Below, piece after piece: positions 52,812 to 62,952 of a stretch of 64,000 bases of DNA. Each line of letters starts with the position of its first letter. The stretch's first letter is position 1. The notes below the pieces were generated by a model. The model did no database searches. It was not told where the DNA came from and saw nothing but the letters and a program-made list of their open reading frames with translations. Location: assembly GCA_947456955.1 (NCBI GenBank), contig CANGTQ010000013.1:1-64000 (forward strand). Reading direction: 5' to 3'. The translations under genes and the position numbers were made by a program. This DNA comes from Flavobacteriaceae bacterium. Its GTDB lineage: Bacteria; Bacteroidota; Bacteroidia; Flavobacteriales; Flavobacteriaceae.

Positions 52812-54218
52812 TTATTTTTTTAACCAATTATTAGTGAAAGTACAATCTTTATACTCACCATTAATTTTTATATAGGTTTCTTTAATTTTTTCGTCTGTCC
52901 ATTTACCAATGGCTTTGATTTGTTTTTCTTTCAGTGCCAAATCTTTTATTTTTACATAATCTCTGGCATAATCAGCAGTATGTTGATCTATTCTGTCGGT
53001 TACTGTAATGATTTTATATTTTTTACCGCTTCTTGGGTCATCATCTAAAATAGGTGGTGTTACGGCTTTATCTTTCAAATTAGAAACTTCGCTGTACAAA
53101 CTTGGATCCATTTTAGTTAATTCAAAGTGGGTATCTTGTGTTTTAGGATTAATCAAAACTCCGCCATTAGCACGTGTTTCTTTTTCATCAGACATGGTTC
53201 TTGCTGCCTCAGCAAAAGTAATTTCACCGTTTTCGATTTTTCTTTTTATGGTTAGTATTTTTTCTTTAGCCTCTTTCAAAGCTTGGTCTGAGACTTTTGG
53301 CATCATTAAGATATGTCTCAACTCTACCTCTTGTCCTTTTATTTTTTCAACCATAATGATGTGATAGCCATATTCTGTTTCAAACGGATCAGAAATTTCT
53401 CCTTCACCCAATGAAAAAGCAACATCTTTAAATTCTTTCACAAATTGGGTTTTTCTATTAATTTTATAGAAACCGCCAATAGAGGCTGAACCTCTATCAT
53501 CAGAATAGATAACTGCTCTTGTCTTGAAACTCGAACCTGCTAACACTTCCGCTTTTATTTCTTTTAATCTGGTAATCACTCTTTGCTTTTCTTCTTCGGA
53601 AATTTTTGGAACCACTACTATTTGGGCTACTTCCATTTCGGCTCCAAAAACAGGTAAGTCAGCAGTTGGTATATCCTTAAAAAAGTTACGTGTTTCTTCC
53701 GGAGTAATTTCGACACCTTCAATTATTTTCCTCTGCATTTCGGCTCCCAATTTATTCGTTTTAATGATGTCAAATAATTCATTTCTGAATTCATCTTCAT
53801 TACTCTTTTTGAAATATTGTACCACTTTATCCATCGAACCCAATTGCTCAACCATATAATTTACTTGCTCATTCAGTTTTTCTTTTATTTCTTCATCCTT
53901 AACAATGATACTGTCTTGAACGGCTTGGTGAGCATATAATTTGTCTTCCAACAATTTACCTAACATTTGACAACGAGTAATATCTTTTATAGAATTCCCC
54001 TGACTTGACAACTCTAAGTAGGTCTTGTCAATATCTGAATCAAGTATAATATAATCACCTACTGTTGCTATAACACCATCAACTTTTTGCTTTTTAGAAG
54101 AACTTGTTACAGTTTTGGTTTTAACTGTATCTTTAATTATTTCTTGAGCATTGGCAAAACCTACTGTGCAAAATATGGCGATAATTGCTGCGGTAAATTT
54201 GCTATTTGTATATTTCAT
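52812..54218 (-). CDS. SurA-like periplasmic peptidyl-prolyl isomerase/chaperone
   Basis: 468 residues from ATG 54218, giving a clean signal peptide (cut after ANAQ); the in-frame 54260 start adds 14 residues. SurA N-terminal helices, then two parvulin domains (AEMEVAQIVVVP..., VELRHILMMP...). It assists outer-membrane protein folding. Its start overlaps the end of the upstream lipoprotein gene by 17 bases, so translation is coupled. Confidence 0.88.
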   Translation of the reverse strand: MKYTNSKFTAAIIAIFCTVGFANAQEIIKDTVKTKTVTSSSKKQKVDGVIATVGDYIILDSDIDKTYLELSSQGNSIKDITRCQMLGKLLEDKLYAHQAVQDSIIVKDEEIKEKLNEQVNYMVEQLGSMDKVVQYFKKSNEDEFRNELFDIIKTNKLGAEMQRKIIEGVEITPEETRNFFKDIPTADLPVFGAEMEVAQIVVVPKISEEEKQRVITRLKEIKAEVLAGSSFKTRAVIYSDDRGSASIGGFYKINRKTQFVKEFKDVAFSLGEGEISDPFETEYGYHIIMVEKIKGQEVELRHILMMPKVSDQALKEAKEKILTIKRKIENGEITFAEAARTMSDEKETRANGGVLINPKTQDTHFELTKMDPSLYSEVSNLKDKAVTPPILDDDPRSGKKYKIITVTDRIDQHTADYARDYVKIKDLALKEKQIKAIGKWTDEKIKETYIKINGEYKDCTFTNNWLKK

Positions 54219-55050
54219 AATCATTGTTTTTAATGGCATCATTGGTAATATCTTTTTCAAATTTGTTTATCAATTCTAGTTTCCTTTTATTCAACAGCAC
54301 TTCTTTCAACGTAGGCTTACTGAATTCAAATGGTGAGATTTGATTTTTGTCAATCACATTAGTGATTTTTACAAGATATACATTATTTTCAACTGTTTTT
54401 TCTATTCTTTTTCCAGCAATCACAAATTCATCTCTGTTATCCGGCGTAATAAAAGGCAGCTTTGTATAGACCTGACTCATATCAACCCAAACTGTGTCAT
54501 TCATTGCAAAACTCTTGCATTGTAAAGCATAGGTTTCCCAAAACTTTTTATCCTTTTTAGAATAATCAAAGAACTTACTTCTGATAGTTTCAAAACGCGG
54601 ATTGGCCTTTGAAACATTGATGTATCGTAATCGAACTAATGTTCCGTTAGTCCTGAAATTCTCTTTATTCTCTTCGTAATATTTTTTTAATTCTTCCTGA
54701 CTTACCACCGTATCAACTGTCCTTTTTACAACTTCTTCGATGTAAGCTTTGGTATATAAATCGATTTTATACTGCTTAATTAATGTGTTGTATTCACTCT
54801 TTTTTGCATCGCTAAGATTTCTCTCGGCCGCTTCAATCAGTAATTTTTGACTAGCCCAACGATCAATAAAATCACGAACCAAAAGTAAACTATCTTCTTT
54901 TGTAGTTCCGGCCGGAACTAATGTAGCAATATCACTTTTGTACAAATAACTCTTACCTACTCTAGCAATTGACTGCGCTTTTTTTTCTGGTTTGAAATAA
55001 TTACAGGAACAAACCATTAAAAAAAACAGAAAAATACTATTTCGAATCAT
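54202..55050 (-). CDS. SurA-like lipoprotein
   Basis: 282 residues with a lipoprotein signal (FLMVCSC then NYFK) and a SurA_N-type chaperone helix region (LLLVRDFIDRWASQKLLIEAA); the parvulin catalytic signature is not evident, so isomerase activity is doubtful. It lies between two parvulin genes in one operon (1 base after the previous gene, 17-base overlap with the next), suggesting three sequentially diverged chaperones. Likely outer-membrane-anchored in the periplasm. Confidence 0.75.
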   Translation of the reverse strand: MIRNSIFLFFLMVCSCNYFKPEKKAQSIARVGKSYLYKSDIATLVPAGTTKEDSLLLVRDFIDRWASQKLLIEAAERNLSDAKKSEYNTLIKQYKIDLYTKAYIEEVVKRTVDTVVSQEELKKYYEENKENFRTNGTLVRLRYINVSKANPRFETIRSKFFDYSKKDKKFWETYALQCKSFAMNDTVWVDMSQVYTKLPFITPDNRDEFVIAGKRIEKTVENNVYLVKITNVIDKNQISPFEFSKPTLKEVLLNKRKLELINKFEKDITNDAIKNNDYEIYK

Positions 55051-55051
55051 T

Positions 55052-57016
55052 TTATGGGTTTAGTTGTTTTTTCACATGTTCAAAAGCATCATTATTGATT
55101 TTGATTGTGAATTCACTTTTTAAATCATCTACCCAACGTAGTTCTAAATATTGTTGGTATTCGTTAATAAGCTTCCCTTTACACTCCTCAAGAGTTTTGA
55201 CTCCAGCCGGCATCACCTTTTCTACTTTAGTTACAAAATAATATTCTCCTTCTCTGAAAACATCTGAAACACCAACATCATATTTCATTGTTTTTGGCAA
55301 AGCATCATTTCCTTCTTCAAAAACGCCACTATTCATCATCACATTGATTACATTGTCAACGTTTAACTTGTCTTTTATATCTTGTGGTTTTTCCTTCTTC
55401 TTTAAAAGAGCATGCGCTTTTTTAATTATGTCCTGTTTAGTAGATGACGCAATTGTCACATCAACTCTTTTTTTCCACATGTGCTCCATTTTATGTTCAT
55501 TATAAAAGGTATTCAAACCAATGGTATCGGTTTTAGCACGATCCCAAATTTCTTTTTCCATCAAATCAAAAAGTAATAATCCGTCACGATATTCTTCCAT
55601 CACATATGCAAAATCGGGAAATTCGGTTTCTAAATTTTCATCATAGTAAGCTGTCAATTGTTCGTCCAAAAAATTACCATACAATGCATCAACTAACTTT
55701 GACAATGGCTTAACTTTTAAACCGGCTTTTTGTTGTTTTTCTATATAATCCAGGAATGCTTTGCCATCTATTTTCTTTGTATTGATAGATAGTAAAGTAG
55801 CCGAATAATCTGTTATGTTTTCTGGAAGTTTCCATTTTGAGTCGTAGAAATCATTGGTTACCAATTTTGAAATTAAACCATATTGTTTATCATCTCTTTT
55901 ATAAGTATATTTTTTTCTGAGTTTTTCGTTTAAAGAAGCCGTGATTTTTTTTGATCTATCGTCTTTACCAATTTTAGTTTCTAACTCATTTTTCATTTCA
56001 TCCATAGATTTTATAGGATGTTTTTCTATCAACTTTACAATATGCCAACCGAACTCGGATTGAAATGGCTTTGAAATATCATCTGGATTTGCAAGTGAAA
56101 AAGCTGCATTTTCAAATTCTTCAGAACTTAATTGTCCTGAACCAAATTTATTCAACTGACCGCCTTTAGAGGATGAAGATTTATCATCTGAAAATTGTTT
56201 GGCCAAATCTTCAAATTTTTCTCCCTGCTGAATTTTTTGATAAATTTCGTTGATGGTCTTTTCAGCATCTTTATCCTTTTCTTCAGGTTTTGGTTTTAAA
56301 ATCATAATGTGAGCCACCGTAATTTCTCCGCGATTGGCCCTTATATCAGTAATTTTTAAAATATGATATCCAAAACGAGTTCTGATTATTTTAGAGATTT
56401 TACCTTTTGGCGTTTTATAAGCTGCATTTTCAAATGGGTAAACCATTCTGAAAGCTGTGAAATAACTCAAATCACCTTTGTTTTCTTTGGCAGATGGGTC
56501 TTCCGAAAATTGAACCGCCAAGTCATCAAAATTTTCTCCGGCTATTGCTCTTTTACTGATGTCTTCCATTTTTTTGTAGGCCTTTAAAGTGTCTTCCGCA
56601 GAGGCATTTTCATCTACTAAAATAAGAATATGCGAAGCTCTGATTTCTTTTTGAAGTCGGCTGTAGCCTTCCTCTAAGAGTTTCTGAGTGATTTTGGTAT
56701 CGTTAAAATAGTTCTTGGCTAATTGAGTTCTGTATGATTTTAACTCATTTTGATATTGTGTTCCATTTTGTAAACCAAGTTTATAGGCCTTGTTTACTTT
56801 TAATTTATATCCAACAAAAAGTTCTAAATATTGATTTAAATCCTTTTGAGAATCATCTTTAACCAAATCTAAATTCTTTTTGTAAATCCTTGAGAATTCA
56901 TCTGTATAATAGGGTTTTTCATTAACGGTGAACAAAACTTCCTTTGTATTGGTTTGCGCATTACTTGCAAATGATATTAAAAAGAACAACCCGAAAAAAA
57001 ACTGTTTAAAACTCAT
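55052..57016 (-). CDS. Periplasmic peptidyl-prolyl isomerase with two parvulin domains
   Basis: 654 residues: signal peptide (cut after SNAQ), helical N-terminal chaperone part, parvulin domains at about 125-225 (IRASHILILV, FGYHILK) and 232-340 (ITVAHIMILK, FGWHIVK), and a 300-residue C-terminal helical region. First gene of a parvulin/SurA operon with a well-spaced promoter at 57059. Catalyses proline isomerisation of envelope proteins. Confidence 0.9.
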   Translation of the reverse strand: MSFKQFFFGLFFLISFASNAQTNTKEVLFTVNEKPYYTDEFSRIYKKNLDLVKDDSQKDLNQYLELFVGYKLKVNKAYKLGLQNGTQYQNELKSYRTQLAKNYFNDTKITQKLLEEGYSRLQKEIRASHILILVDENASAEDTLKAYKKMEDISKRAIAGENFDDLAVQFSEDPSAKENKGDLSYFTAFRMVYPFENAAYKTPKGKISKIIRTRFGYHILKITDIRANRGEITVAHIMILKPKPEEKDKDAEKTINEIYQKIQQGEKFEDLAKQFSDDKSSSSKGGQLNKFGSGQLSSEEFENAAFSLANPDDISKPFQSEFGWHIVKLIEKHPIKSMDEMKNELETKIGKDDRSKKITASLNEKLRKKYTYKRDDKQYGLISKLVTNDFYDSKWKLPENITDYSATLLSINTKKIDGKAFLDYIEKQQKAGLKVKPLSKLVDALYGNFLDEQLTAYYDENLETEFPDFAYVMEEYRDGLLLFDLMEKEIWDRAKTDTIGLNTFYNEHKMEHMWKKRVDVTIASSTKQDIIKKAHALLKKKEKPQDIKDKLNVDNVINVMMNSGVFEEGNDALPKTMKYDVGVSDVFREGEYYFVTKVEKVMPAGVKTLEECKGKLINEYQQYLELRWVDDLKSEFTIKINNDAFEHVKKQLNP

Positions 57017-57058
57017 TCTATTAAAAATTATGATTAAATTATATGTTTATTACCTCAA

Positions 57059-57088
57059 CAAATTTACTTTAGGAAAGCAACGTAACAA
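57059..57088 (-). promoter_or_regulatory. Promoter of the parvulin/SurA operon
   Basis: TTG at 57086-57088 and TAAATTTG at 57059-57066 (minus strand) are 19 bases apart, the canonical Bacteroidota -33/-7 arrangement, 43 bases upstream of the ATG. Confidence 0.65.
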
Positions 57089-57217
57089 TCAACAAAATTA
57101 ACAATTCAAACACATTATACAACTATCGTGACTAGTATTAACAAAATTTTATTAACACAAAAAAACTATTGAAAGATTTGAAATGGGAAGCATACAGAAA
57201 TAATCAGTAAATAATAG

Positions 57218-57225
57218 TATTTTTG
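57218..57225 (+). promoter_or_regulatory. -7 promoter box of prfC
   Basis: TATTTTTG, 20 bases before the ATG at 57246. No well-spaced -33 TTG. Confidence 0.55.
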
Positions 57226-57245
57226 CAACCAATTTATCAAAAATC

Positions 57246-58835
57246 ATGAGTTTTTTAAAAGAGATACAACGTCGCAGAACCTTTGGAATTATTTCGCATC
57301 CCGATGCTGGGAAAACGACACTTACCGAGAAGTTGTTATTATTTGGAGGCGCTATCCAGGAAGCTGGCGCAGTTAAAAATAATAAAATTAAAAAAGGAGC
57401 GACTTCCGATTTTATGGAAATTGAACGTCAAAGAGGAATCTCGGTATCGACATCTGTTTTAGCATTTAATTATAAAGGAAAAAAAATAAATATTCTAGAC
57501 ACACCAGGCCACAAAGATTTTGCAGAAGACACCTTTAGAACATTGACTGCAGTTGATAGTGTCATTGTGGTAATCGACGTTGCCAAAGGTGTTGAGGAAC
57601 AAACCGAAAAATTAGTTTCTGTTTGTAGAATGCGACACATTCCGATTATCGTTTTTATTAATAAGTTGGACCGAGAAGGGAAAGACGCCTTTGATTTGAT
57701 GGATGAAGTAGAGCAAAAATTGGGATTGAACGTAACGCCTTTGAGTTTCCCTATTGGAATGGGTTATGATTTTCAAGGGATTTATAACATTTGGGAACAA
57801 AATATCAACCTTTTTAGTGGTGACAGCCGTAAAAACATTGAAGATACCATTGCATTTTCTGACATAGAAAGTCCAGAATTAGAAAAAATAATTGGCGAAA
57901 AACCAGCGGTAAAACTTCGTGATGAACTAGAATTAATTTCAGAAGTATATCCGGCGTTTGACAGAGACCAATACCTTGCCGGAAATTTACAACCTGTATT
58001 TTTTGGTTCCGCGTTGAATAATTTTGGTGTAAGAGAATTGCTTGATTGTTTTGTTGAAATCGCACCAGCGCCTAGAGCAAAAGAATCAGAAACCCGTTTA
58101 GTAAAACCTGAAGAAGAAAAAATGGCAGGATTTGTTTTCAAAATTCATGCTAATATGGATCCAAAACACCGTGATAGATTGGCATTTGTAAAAATTGTTT
58201 CAGGAACATTTGAACGAAACAAACCCTACATGCACGTTAGGCTCAACAAGAATTTGAAATTCTCTAGTCCGAACGCCTTTTTTGCAGAGAAAAAGGAAAT
58301 TGTAGACATCTCTTATCCAGGAGATATTGTTGGTTTACACGATACCGGCAATTTTAAAATTGGCGACACCTTAACCGAAGGAGAAATTATGAGTTTTAAA
58401 GGAATTCCAAGTTTTTCACCAGAACATTTTAGATATATTAATAATGCTGATCCATTAAAGGCTAAACAATTAGACAAAGGAATTGACCAGTTGATGGATG
58501 AAGGTGTGGCGCAATTGTTCACATTGGAAATGAATAACAGAAAAATTATTGGAACCGTTGGCGCACTTCAATACGAAGTAATTCAATACCGATTGGAACA
58601 TGAGTATGGCGCTAAATGCAGTTATGAAAATTTTCCTGTTCACAAAGCATGTTGGGTAAAGCCCGATGACCCAAAAAGCGAAGAATTCAAAGAGTTTAAA
58701 AGAATTAAGCAAAAATTCCTAGCGCACGACAAATATGGCCAATTGGTTTTTTTAGCTGATTCTGAATTCACGATACAAATGACACAAAGCAAGTTTCCAA
58801 CTGTGAAATTGTTTTTCACTTCTGAATTTGATTAA
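57246..58835 (+). CDS. prfC: Peptide chain release factor 3
   Basis: 529 residues, normal length. GTPase motifs SHPDAGKTTL, ERQRGISVSTSV, DTPGH and INKLD are in place, followed by EF-G-like domains. RF3 uses GTP to remove RF1/RF2 from the ribosome after peptide release. Monocistronic, with the -7 box close upstream. Confidence 0.96.
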   Translation: MSFLKEIQRRRTFGIISHPDAGKTTLTEKLLLFGGAIQEAGAVKNNKIKKGATSDFMEIERQRGISVSTSVLAFNYKGKKINILDTPGHKDFAEDTFRTLTAVDSVIVVIDVAKGVEEQTEKLVSVCRMRHIPIIVFINKLDREGKDAFDLMDEVEQKLGLNVTPLSFPIGMGYDFQGIYNIWEQNINLFSGDSRKNIEDTIAFSDIESPELEKIIGEKPAVKLRDELELISEVYPAFDRDQYLAGNLQPVFFGSALNNFGVRELLDCFVEIAPAPRAKESETRLVKPEEEKMAGFVFKIHANMDPKHRDRLAFVKIVSGTFERNKPYMHVRLNKNLKFSSPNAFFAEKKEIVDISYPGDIVGLHDTGNFKIGDTLTEGEIMSFKGIPSFSPEHFRYINNADPLKAKQLDKGIDQLMDEGVAQLFTLEMNNRKIIGTVGALQYEVIQYRLEHEYGAKCSYENFPVHKACWVKPDDPKSEEFKEFKRIKQKFLAHDKYGQLVFLADSEFTIQMTQSKFPTVKLFFTSEFD

Positions 58836-58884
58836 ATAAAAATTAATTAACATTCAATTTTTTTTTAATTTATATAAGGATTAG

Positions 58885-58892
58885 TATATTTG
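58885..58892 (+). promoter_or_regulatory. -7 promoter box of the small surface peptide gene
   Basis: TATATTTG, 21 bases before the ATG at 58914. Confidence 0.55.
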
Positions 58893-58913
58893 TTGCTTGA
58901 ATATTTATTTGAT

Positions 58914-59129
58914 ATGAAAAAACTTATGAAATTTTACCTCTTGGCTTTTGTTTTATTTTCAGATTTTGTTGTCTTTGCTCAAGGACCTGGAGAAGATGAT
59001 GGCGGCGGCGGTCTAGGTGGTGAAGATCCAGTACCTGTTGCACCAATTAATGGTCAATTAATGGTATTAGCTATTTTTGGTATATCATTTGTGATTTATA
59101 CCTATAGAAAAAATAAAAAAATAGTTTAA
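58914..59129 (+). CDS. Small exported protein with a sorting-signal-like C-terminus
   Basis: 71 residues from ATG 58914 (the TTG at 58890 precedes the start-proximal promoter and is unlikely). Signal peptide ending VFAQ, a short acidic-glycine segment (GEDDGGGGLGGED), PVAPINGQ, one hydrophobic helix and the basic tail YRKNKKIV. The order P-x-(D/N)-G, helix, basic tail matches short Bacteroidota sorting signals of the PID-CTERM kind, from memory. Almost nothing remains after processing, so the mature peptide would be tiny. Bounded by a promoter and a terminator as a single gene. Confidence 0.6.
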   Translation: MKKLMKFYLLAFVLFSDFVVFAQGPGEDDGGGGLGGEDPVPVAPINGQLMVLAIFGISFVIYTYRKNKKIV

Positions 59130-59144
59130 ATATAAAACTTCAAT

Positions 59145-59188
59145 AAAAAACCCTATTTAATTAAATTTAAATAGGGTTTTTATTTTTT
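59145..59188. terminator. Bidirectional terminator between the small peptide gene and the LytTR gene
   Basis: AAAAAACCCTATTTAA and TTTAAATAGGGTTTTT form a long AT/GC hairpin with A-run and T-run on either side. Confidence 0.85.
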
Positions 59189-59197
59189 AATAAGCTT

Positions 59198-59929
59198 TTA
59201 TAATAACTTCAAACTTTTCATTAGTTGCGGACGATTTCGTCGGCTAACCGGAACAACATCTTTACCAATCAGCACTGTATTTTCCTCAATGTCAATTATT
59301 TTTTTGGTATTGATCAAATAAGAGCGATGTGATTTGAAAAACATGCCTGCGGGCAATTTATTTTCTATTTTCTTAAGTGTATTATGCATTACGTAATTAT
59401 TTGATTCCGTTTTTATTGTTACATAATCTCCTTTGGCTTGAAAATATAATATAGAATTAGTGTCAATTTTAATTAATCGTTTGCCAATGTTAATATAAAA
59501 TGATGATTCAAAATCTTCACTTATTTTTTCTTTGTTATTACTTTTTGGAATTAAGTTGGCAGCATTTAAGTTGTCAATATTTATGTTGTTTATTTTTTTT
59601 ATTGCTTTGTCAAATCGTTCTTCCGAGATTGGTTTAACTAAATAATCAACAACATTATCATACTCAAATGCAGTTATAGCAAATTCTTTGTCAGATGTAA
59701 TTAAAACAATTTTAACATTATGTTTTAAAGAATCTATAAAATCAAACCCATTAAAATCGGGCATATGAATATCTAGAAATATTAAATCAACTTTTTTCTT
59801 ATTTAAGTATTTAATAGCTTCTATAGCGCTATCAAATTCCGCCTCTACAACATGTTCTGTTCTAGAAGTAATCAATTCACTAATAATAGCTCGAGCCATT
59901 ATCTCATCATCAATAATAATACATTTCAT
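59198..59929 (-). CDS. LytTR-family response regulator
   Basis: 243 residues. Receiver domain (acidic pocket IIDDE, phospho-acceptor D53 in FLDIHMPDF, and KPIS) and a C-terminal LytTR DNA-binding domain (about 140-240; FKSHRSYLIN). Binds DNA as a dimer to control transcription when phosphorylated. Last gene of the H-NOX/kinase operon, 8 bases after the Hpt gene; the likely output of the cascade. Confidence 0.93.
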   Translation of the reverse strand: MKCIIIDDEIMARAIISELITSRTEHVVEAEFDSAIEAIKYLNKKKVDLIFLDIHMPDFNGFDFIDSLKHNVKIVLITSDKEFAITAFEYDNVVDYLVKPISEERFDKAIKKINNINIDNLNAANLIPKSNNKEKISEDFESSFYINIGKRLIKIDTNSILYFQAKGDYVTIKTESNNYVMHNTLKKIENKLPAGMFFKSHRSYLINTKKIIDIEENTVLIGKDVVPVSRRNRPQLMKSLKLL

Positions 59930-59937
59930 TCTTTTAA

Positions 59938-60255
59938 TTATAGTAGATTAGTAAAGTCACGAATTACAATCAATGTTTCTTCAAATTCTTTTTGTAATTC
60001 TGTTCTTCCTTCTCTTAAGTTATTTTCATATTCTTGAGCAATATAAAAACTATTCTCCATACCATAAACAGCTATTTTATGTTTTAGTTTATGGACACAT
60101 TCTGATGTTTCTTTAATTTTGTTTAAACGCAAGCACTCGTAATAGGCATCCATTTCCAAAGGTAATTCATATTTTAAGATGTCAATCATTTTTTGTTTAA
60201 ACGTATCGTTTTTAGCCGAAAGTTTTAGAATGTAATCTAAGTTAGGTTGTTCCAT
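59938..60255 (-). CDS. Histidine phosphotransfer (Hpt) protein
   Basis: 105 residues, four-helix Hpt fold with phospho-His in CVHKLKHK (H55). Its start overlaps the end of the kinase gene by 14 bases. A separate Hpt between a kinase lacking a receiver and a LytTR regulator implies relay through the stand-alone receiver at 63500. Confidence 0.85.
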   Translation of the reverse strand: MEQPNLDYILKLSAKNDTFKQKMIDILKYELPLEMDAYYECLRLNKIKETSECVHKLKHKIAVYGMENSFYIAQEYENNLREGRTELQKEFEETLIVIRDFTNLL

Positions 60256-62947
60256 TATTTACTTTTGGTATTTTAAAATAAAATATAGACCCTTTATTTA
60301 ACTCACTTTCCAACCATATTTCGCCTTTGTAATTTTCAATTATTTTTTTTACTATTGACAATCCTATTCCAGAAGATTTTGAGTCGTCAGAATATGATTC
60401 AAAAATATCAAATATTTTCTCATGATATGATTTTTCTATTCCAATACCATTGTCTTTTATGGAAAACAAATGGAAATCATCAATATCTTTATAAGTAATA
60501 GTGACTTTTCCTTCTTTTTTGTTACTATAATTAACAGCATTGCTTATTAGGTTTTGAAATAACTGTTGTATCCTGTATTTATCAGTATAAATAGTAGGGA
60601 ATTTATTCGTTATTTTAATAGTTACATGACTTGGAATATGTATTATTGAAATTACTATGTTAAGTATTTCATTTAAATCAACTTCTTGATATTTATATGC
60701 TGTTGTATCAAGTTTAGAAATCGTTAAAACTCCATCAATTAAGTTATCCATTTTCTCAACTTTCTCTACTAACATGTCCATATATTTTTTCCCGTTTTCA
60801 GTAAATAACATCTCTTTTTCTTCTTTTATCCAAGAAATAAGAGTGTGAATACTTCTTAACGGAGATTTTAAATCATGGGATATCATATGAGCATAATCAT
60901 TTAAACTTTCATTTTGTTTTTCAAGTTTTAATAATAATTCTTCCTTTTGAATTTCTAATTTTTTCTTTTCTGTAATATCCAAATGAATTCCAATACTTCC
61001 TATAACTTCGCCATTCAAATTAAAATTGGGCGCACCACTAATCATCCAATGCTTTATTTCTTTTGATTTATTTTTTATATCAATTTCATATGAATCTGCA
61101 ATACTCTTGATTGTTCTATCTGGTAACTTATTTTTAATTATTTTTTTATTCATTTCATCTAAAAAAATAGTTGATGCATTTTTACCTATCAACTCTGATT
61201 TTTTATATCCACTCATTAAGCAAAAAGATTGATTGGCTAATTGTATAATATCTTTATTATCAACTTCAAGCAAACCCATATTCATATTATCAATAATGCT
61301 ACTGTATTTTGTTTTTTCTATTTCTAAGCTTTGTTCGTATCTTTTTTTGATGGTTACATCTACATAATTCCATAAATGACCATCATATTTTTTGTCTTTT
61401 AGAATTGGTATGTAACTTCTTTCGAGTATTCTCCCATCAGCCATTTCTATTTCTTCTGCAATAACCAATTTTTGTTCTTTTAAAATAATTTTTAATCTTT
61501 TAATAAAAATATCAGGATTCTTAAATTGTGATTTAGTTTGTTCTGCCGAGTCGGAACAATCAAAACCTTGCATTAACTCAGGATCTATATCTATTCCAAA
61601 AATGTCACAGAATTTTTTATTCACAAGTTGTATTTTCCTATTTACATCTTCTAATAAAATACCCGATTGAAAATTTTTAATTAATGAATAAAGTCGGTTT
61701 TCCGAATCAATAAGATTTTGTCTATGTTCTTTTTCAAAGGAGATGTCTTCTTGAGAAGTAAAATACTTTAAAACATCTCCTTTATCGTTAGTTATAGCTC
61801 TTCCCCTTAACTTAGACCAAAAGGGAGTTTTTGATTTTTTATAATTAATAATTTCAGTGTTGATTTCTGCGCCATTAATAATTTGATTTTTTATGAACTC
61901 TACAGTTTCTCCACTAGTTTTTGGGCCCTTTACTATGTTGTATATTTTTTTGCCCAACACATCTTCTCTAGTATATTCTGTCAATTCTACAAAACTGTCA
62001 TTTACCCATTCTATTGTACCTAAATTATCACATATAATAATGGCACTAATATTTTTCTCAGCTAATGAGGATAGTAATAATAATTTTTCTTCTTTTTCTT
62101 TTTCAGATGTAACATCTTCGATTATTGCAAAGTAATTTAATATTTTGCCATCTGCATCTCTTACTGGTTGCTTAATAGTTTTAAACCATATTTTTTTTCC
62201 ATCTGGTGAAATGGTGGTTTTTTCATTATTAAATATTACCCCTTTTTCAAATTCGTTTAAAATACTTTCTATTTCTATCGGATCATATCTTTTGTCTGGT
62301 TCAAAATCATGAATAGAACTACCAATAATTTTATTTAAAGGTAAGCCTACTATATTTTGATAAGCATCATTACACCAAGATATAATTCCTTTAGTATCAA
62401 ATATGACAACTCCATTCTTATTGGCACTCGCTACTAGTGATAATTTATTTAATTCTTCTTTATCTTTTTTAAGAATATTTCTTTGTTCGTTTACAGTCTT
62501 TAACAATTCTTTCAAATCGTTATAATTGATTTCGTGATTTTTAGAAACGTGTAATATATCAAGCAACGTATCATGAAAAGCAAAATCATTTATAGATAGA
62601 TTTTTTTGAACAACCTCATCTATAGAAACAAACCATGGAGATCCAACAAAAAGATAACCTTCGTCAAGAATTTCAAATTGACCTCTAAGAATAGTTTCAT
62701 CTGTGTAATTTGATTTTAATATAACCAGTTGATTAATTATAGTATTAATTTGATTTGTTGAATATTCTTCAATATGCGGCCTTGAGATAGAAAAGTTATC
62801 TTTGAATAAGGTTTTTTTTAATTCTGGAATAATTTTAGGGATACTTTTGCCATAGCTTTTAATACACAAATTAGTATCTAATAAAATATAAAAAGGAAAT
62901 ATTTTACTAAAAGTATCTTTTCTAAAATTAAATTCTAATTGTTCCAT
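60242..62947 (-). CDS. PAS-domain histidine kinase with HNOBA-like N-terminus
   Basis: 901 residues, no membrane helix. Residues 1-120 (FPFYILLDTNLCIKSYGKSI... ISRPHIEEY) match the H-NOX-associated (HNOBA) domain seen in guanylate cyclases and H-NOX partner kinases. A coiled coil (about 145-170), four PAS domains (about 170-660; e.g. GVVIFDTKG, GTIEWVNDS, GILLEDVNR, GLLEVDNKD), HisKA with MISHDLKSPL, and a HATPase domain (NLISNAVNYS, DNGIGIEK, SSGIGLSIVKK) follow. It is encoded just after the H-NOX gene (5-base gap) and is probably its target, switching phosphotransfer on ligand binding. Confidence 0.92.
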   Translation of the reverse strand: MEQLEFNFRKDTFSKIFPFYILLDTNLCIKSYGKSIPKIIPELKKTLFKDNFSISRPHIEEYSTNQINTIINQLVILKSNYTDETILRGQFEILDEGYLFVGSPWFVSIDEVVQKNLSINDFAFHDTLLDILHVSKNHEINYNDLKELLKTVNEQRNILKKDKEELNKLSLVASANKNGVVIFDTKGIISWCNDAYQNIVGLPLNKIIGSSIHDFEPDKRYDPIEIESILNEFEKGVIFNNEKTTISPDGKKIWFKTIKQPVRDADGKILNYFAIIEDVTSEKEKEEKLLLLSSLAEKNISAIIICDNLGTIEWVNDSFVELTEYTREDVLGKKIYNIVKGPKTSGETVEFIKNQIINGAEINTEIINYKKSKTPFWSKLRGRAITNDKGDVLKYFTSQEDISFEKEHRQNLIDSENRLYSLIKNFQSGILLEDVNRKIQLVNKKFCDIFGIDIDPELMQGFDCSDSAEQTKSQFKNPDIFIKRLKIILKEQKLVIAEEIEMADGRILERSYIPILKDKKYDGHLWNYVDVTIKKRYEQSLEIEKTKYSSIIDNMNMGLLEVDNKDIIQLANQSFCLMSGYKKSELIGKNASTIFLDEMNKKIIKNKLPDRTIKSIADSYEIDIKNKSKEIKHWMISGAPNFNLNGEVIGSIGIHLDITEKKKLEIQKEELLLKLEKQNESLNDYAHMISHDLKSPLRSIHTLISWIKEEKEMLFTENGKKYMDMLVEKVEKMDNLIDGVLTISKLDTTAYKYQEVDLNEILNIVISIIHIPSHVTIKITNKFPTIYTDKYRIQQLFQNLISNAVNYSNKKEGKVTITYKDIDDFHLFSIKDNGIGIEKSYHEKIFDIFESYSDDSKSSGIGLSIVKKIIENYKGEIWLESELNKGSIFYFKIPKVNNGTT

Positions 62948-62952
62948 AACTG

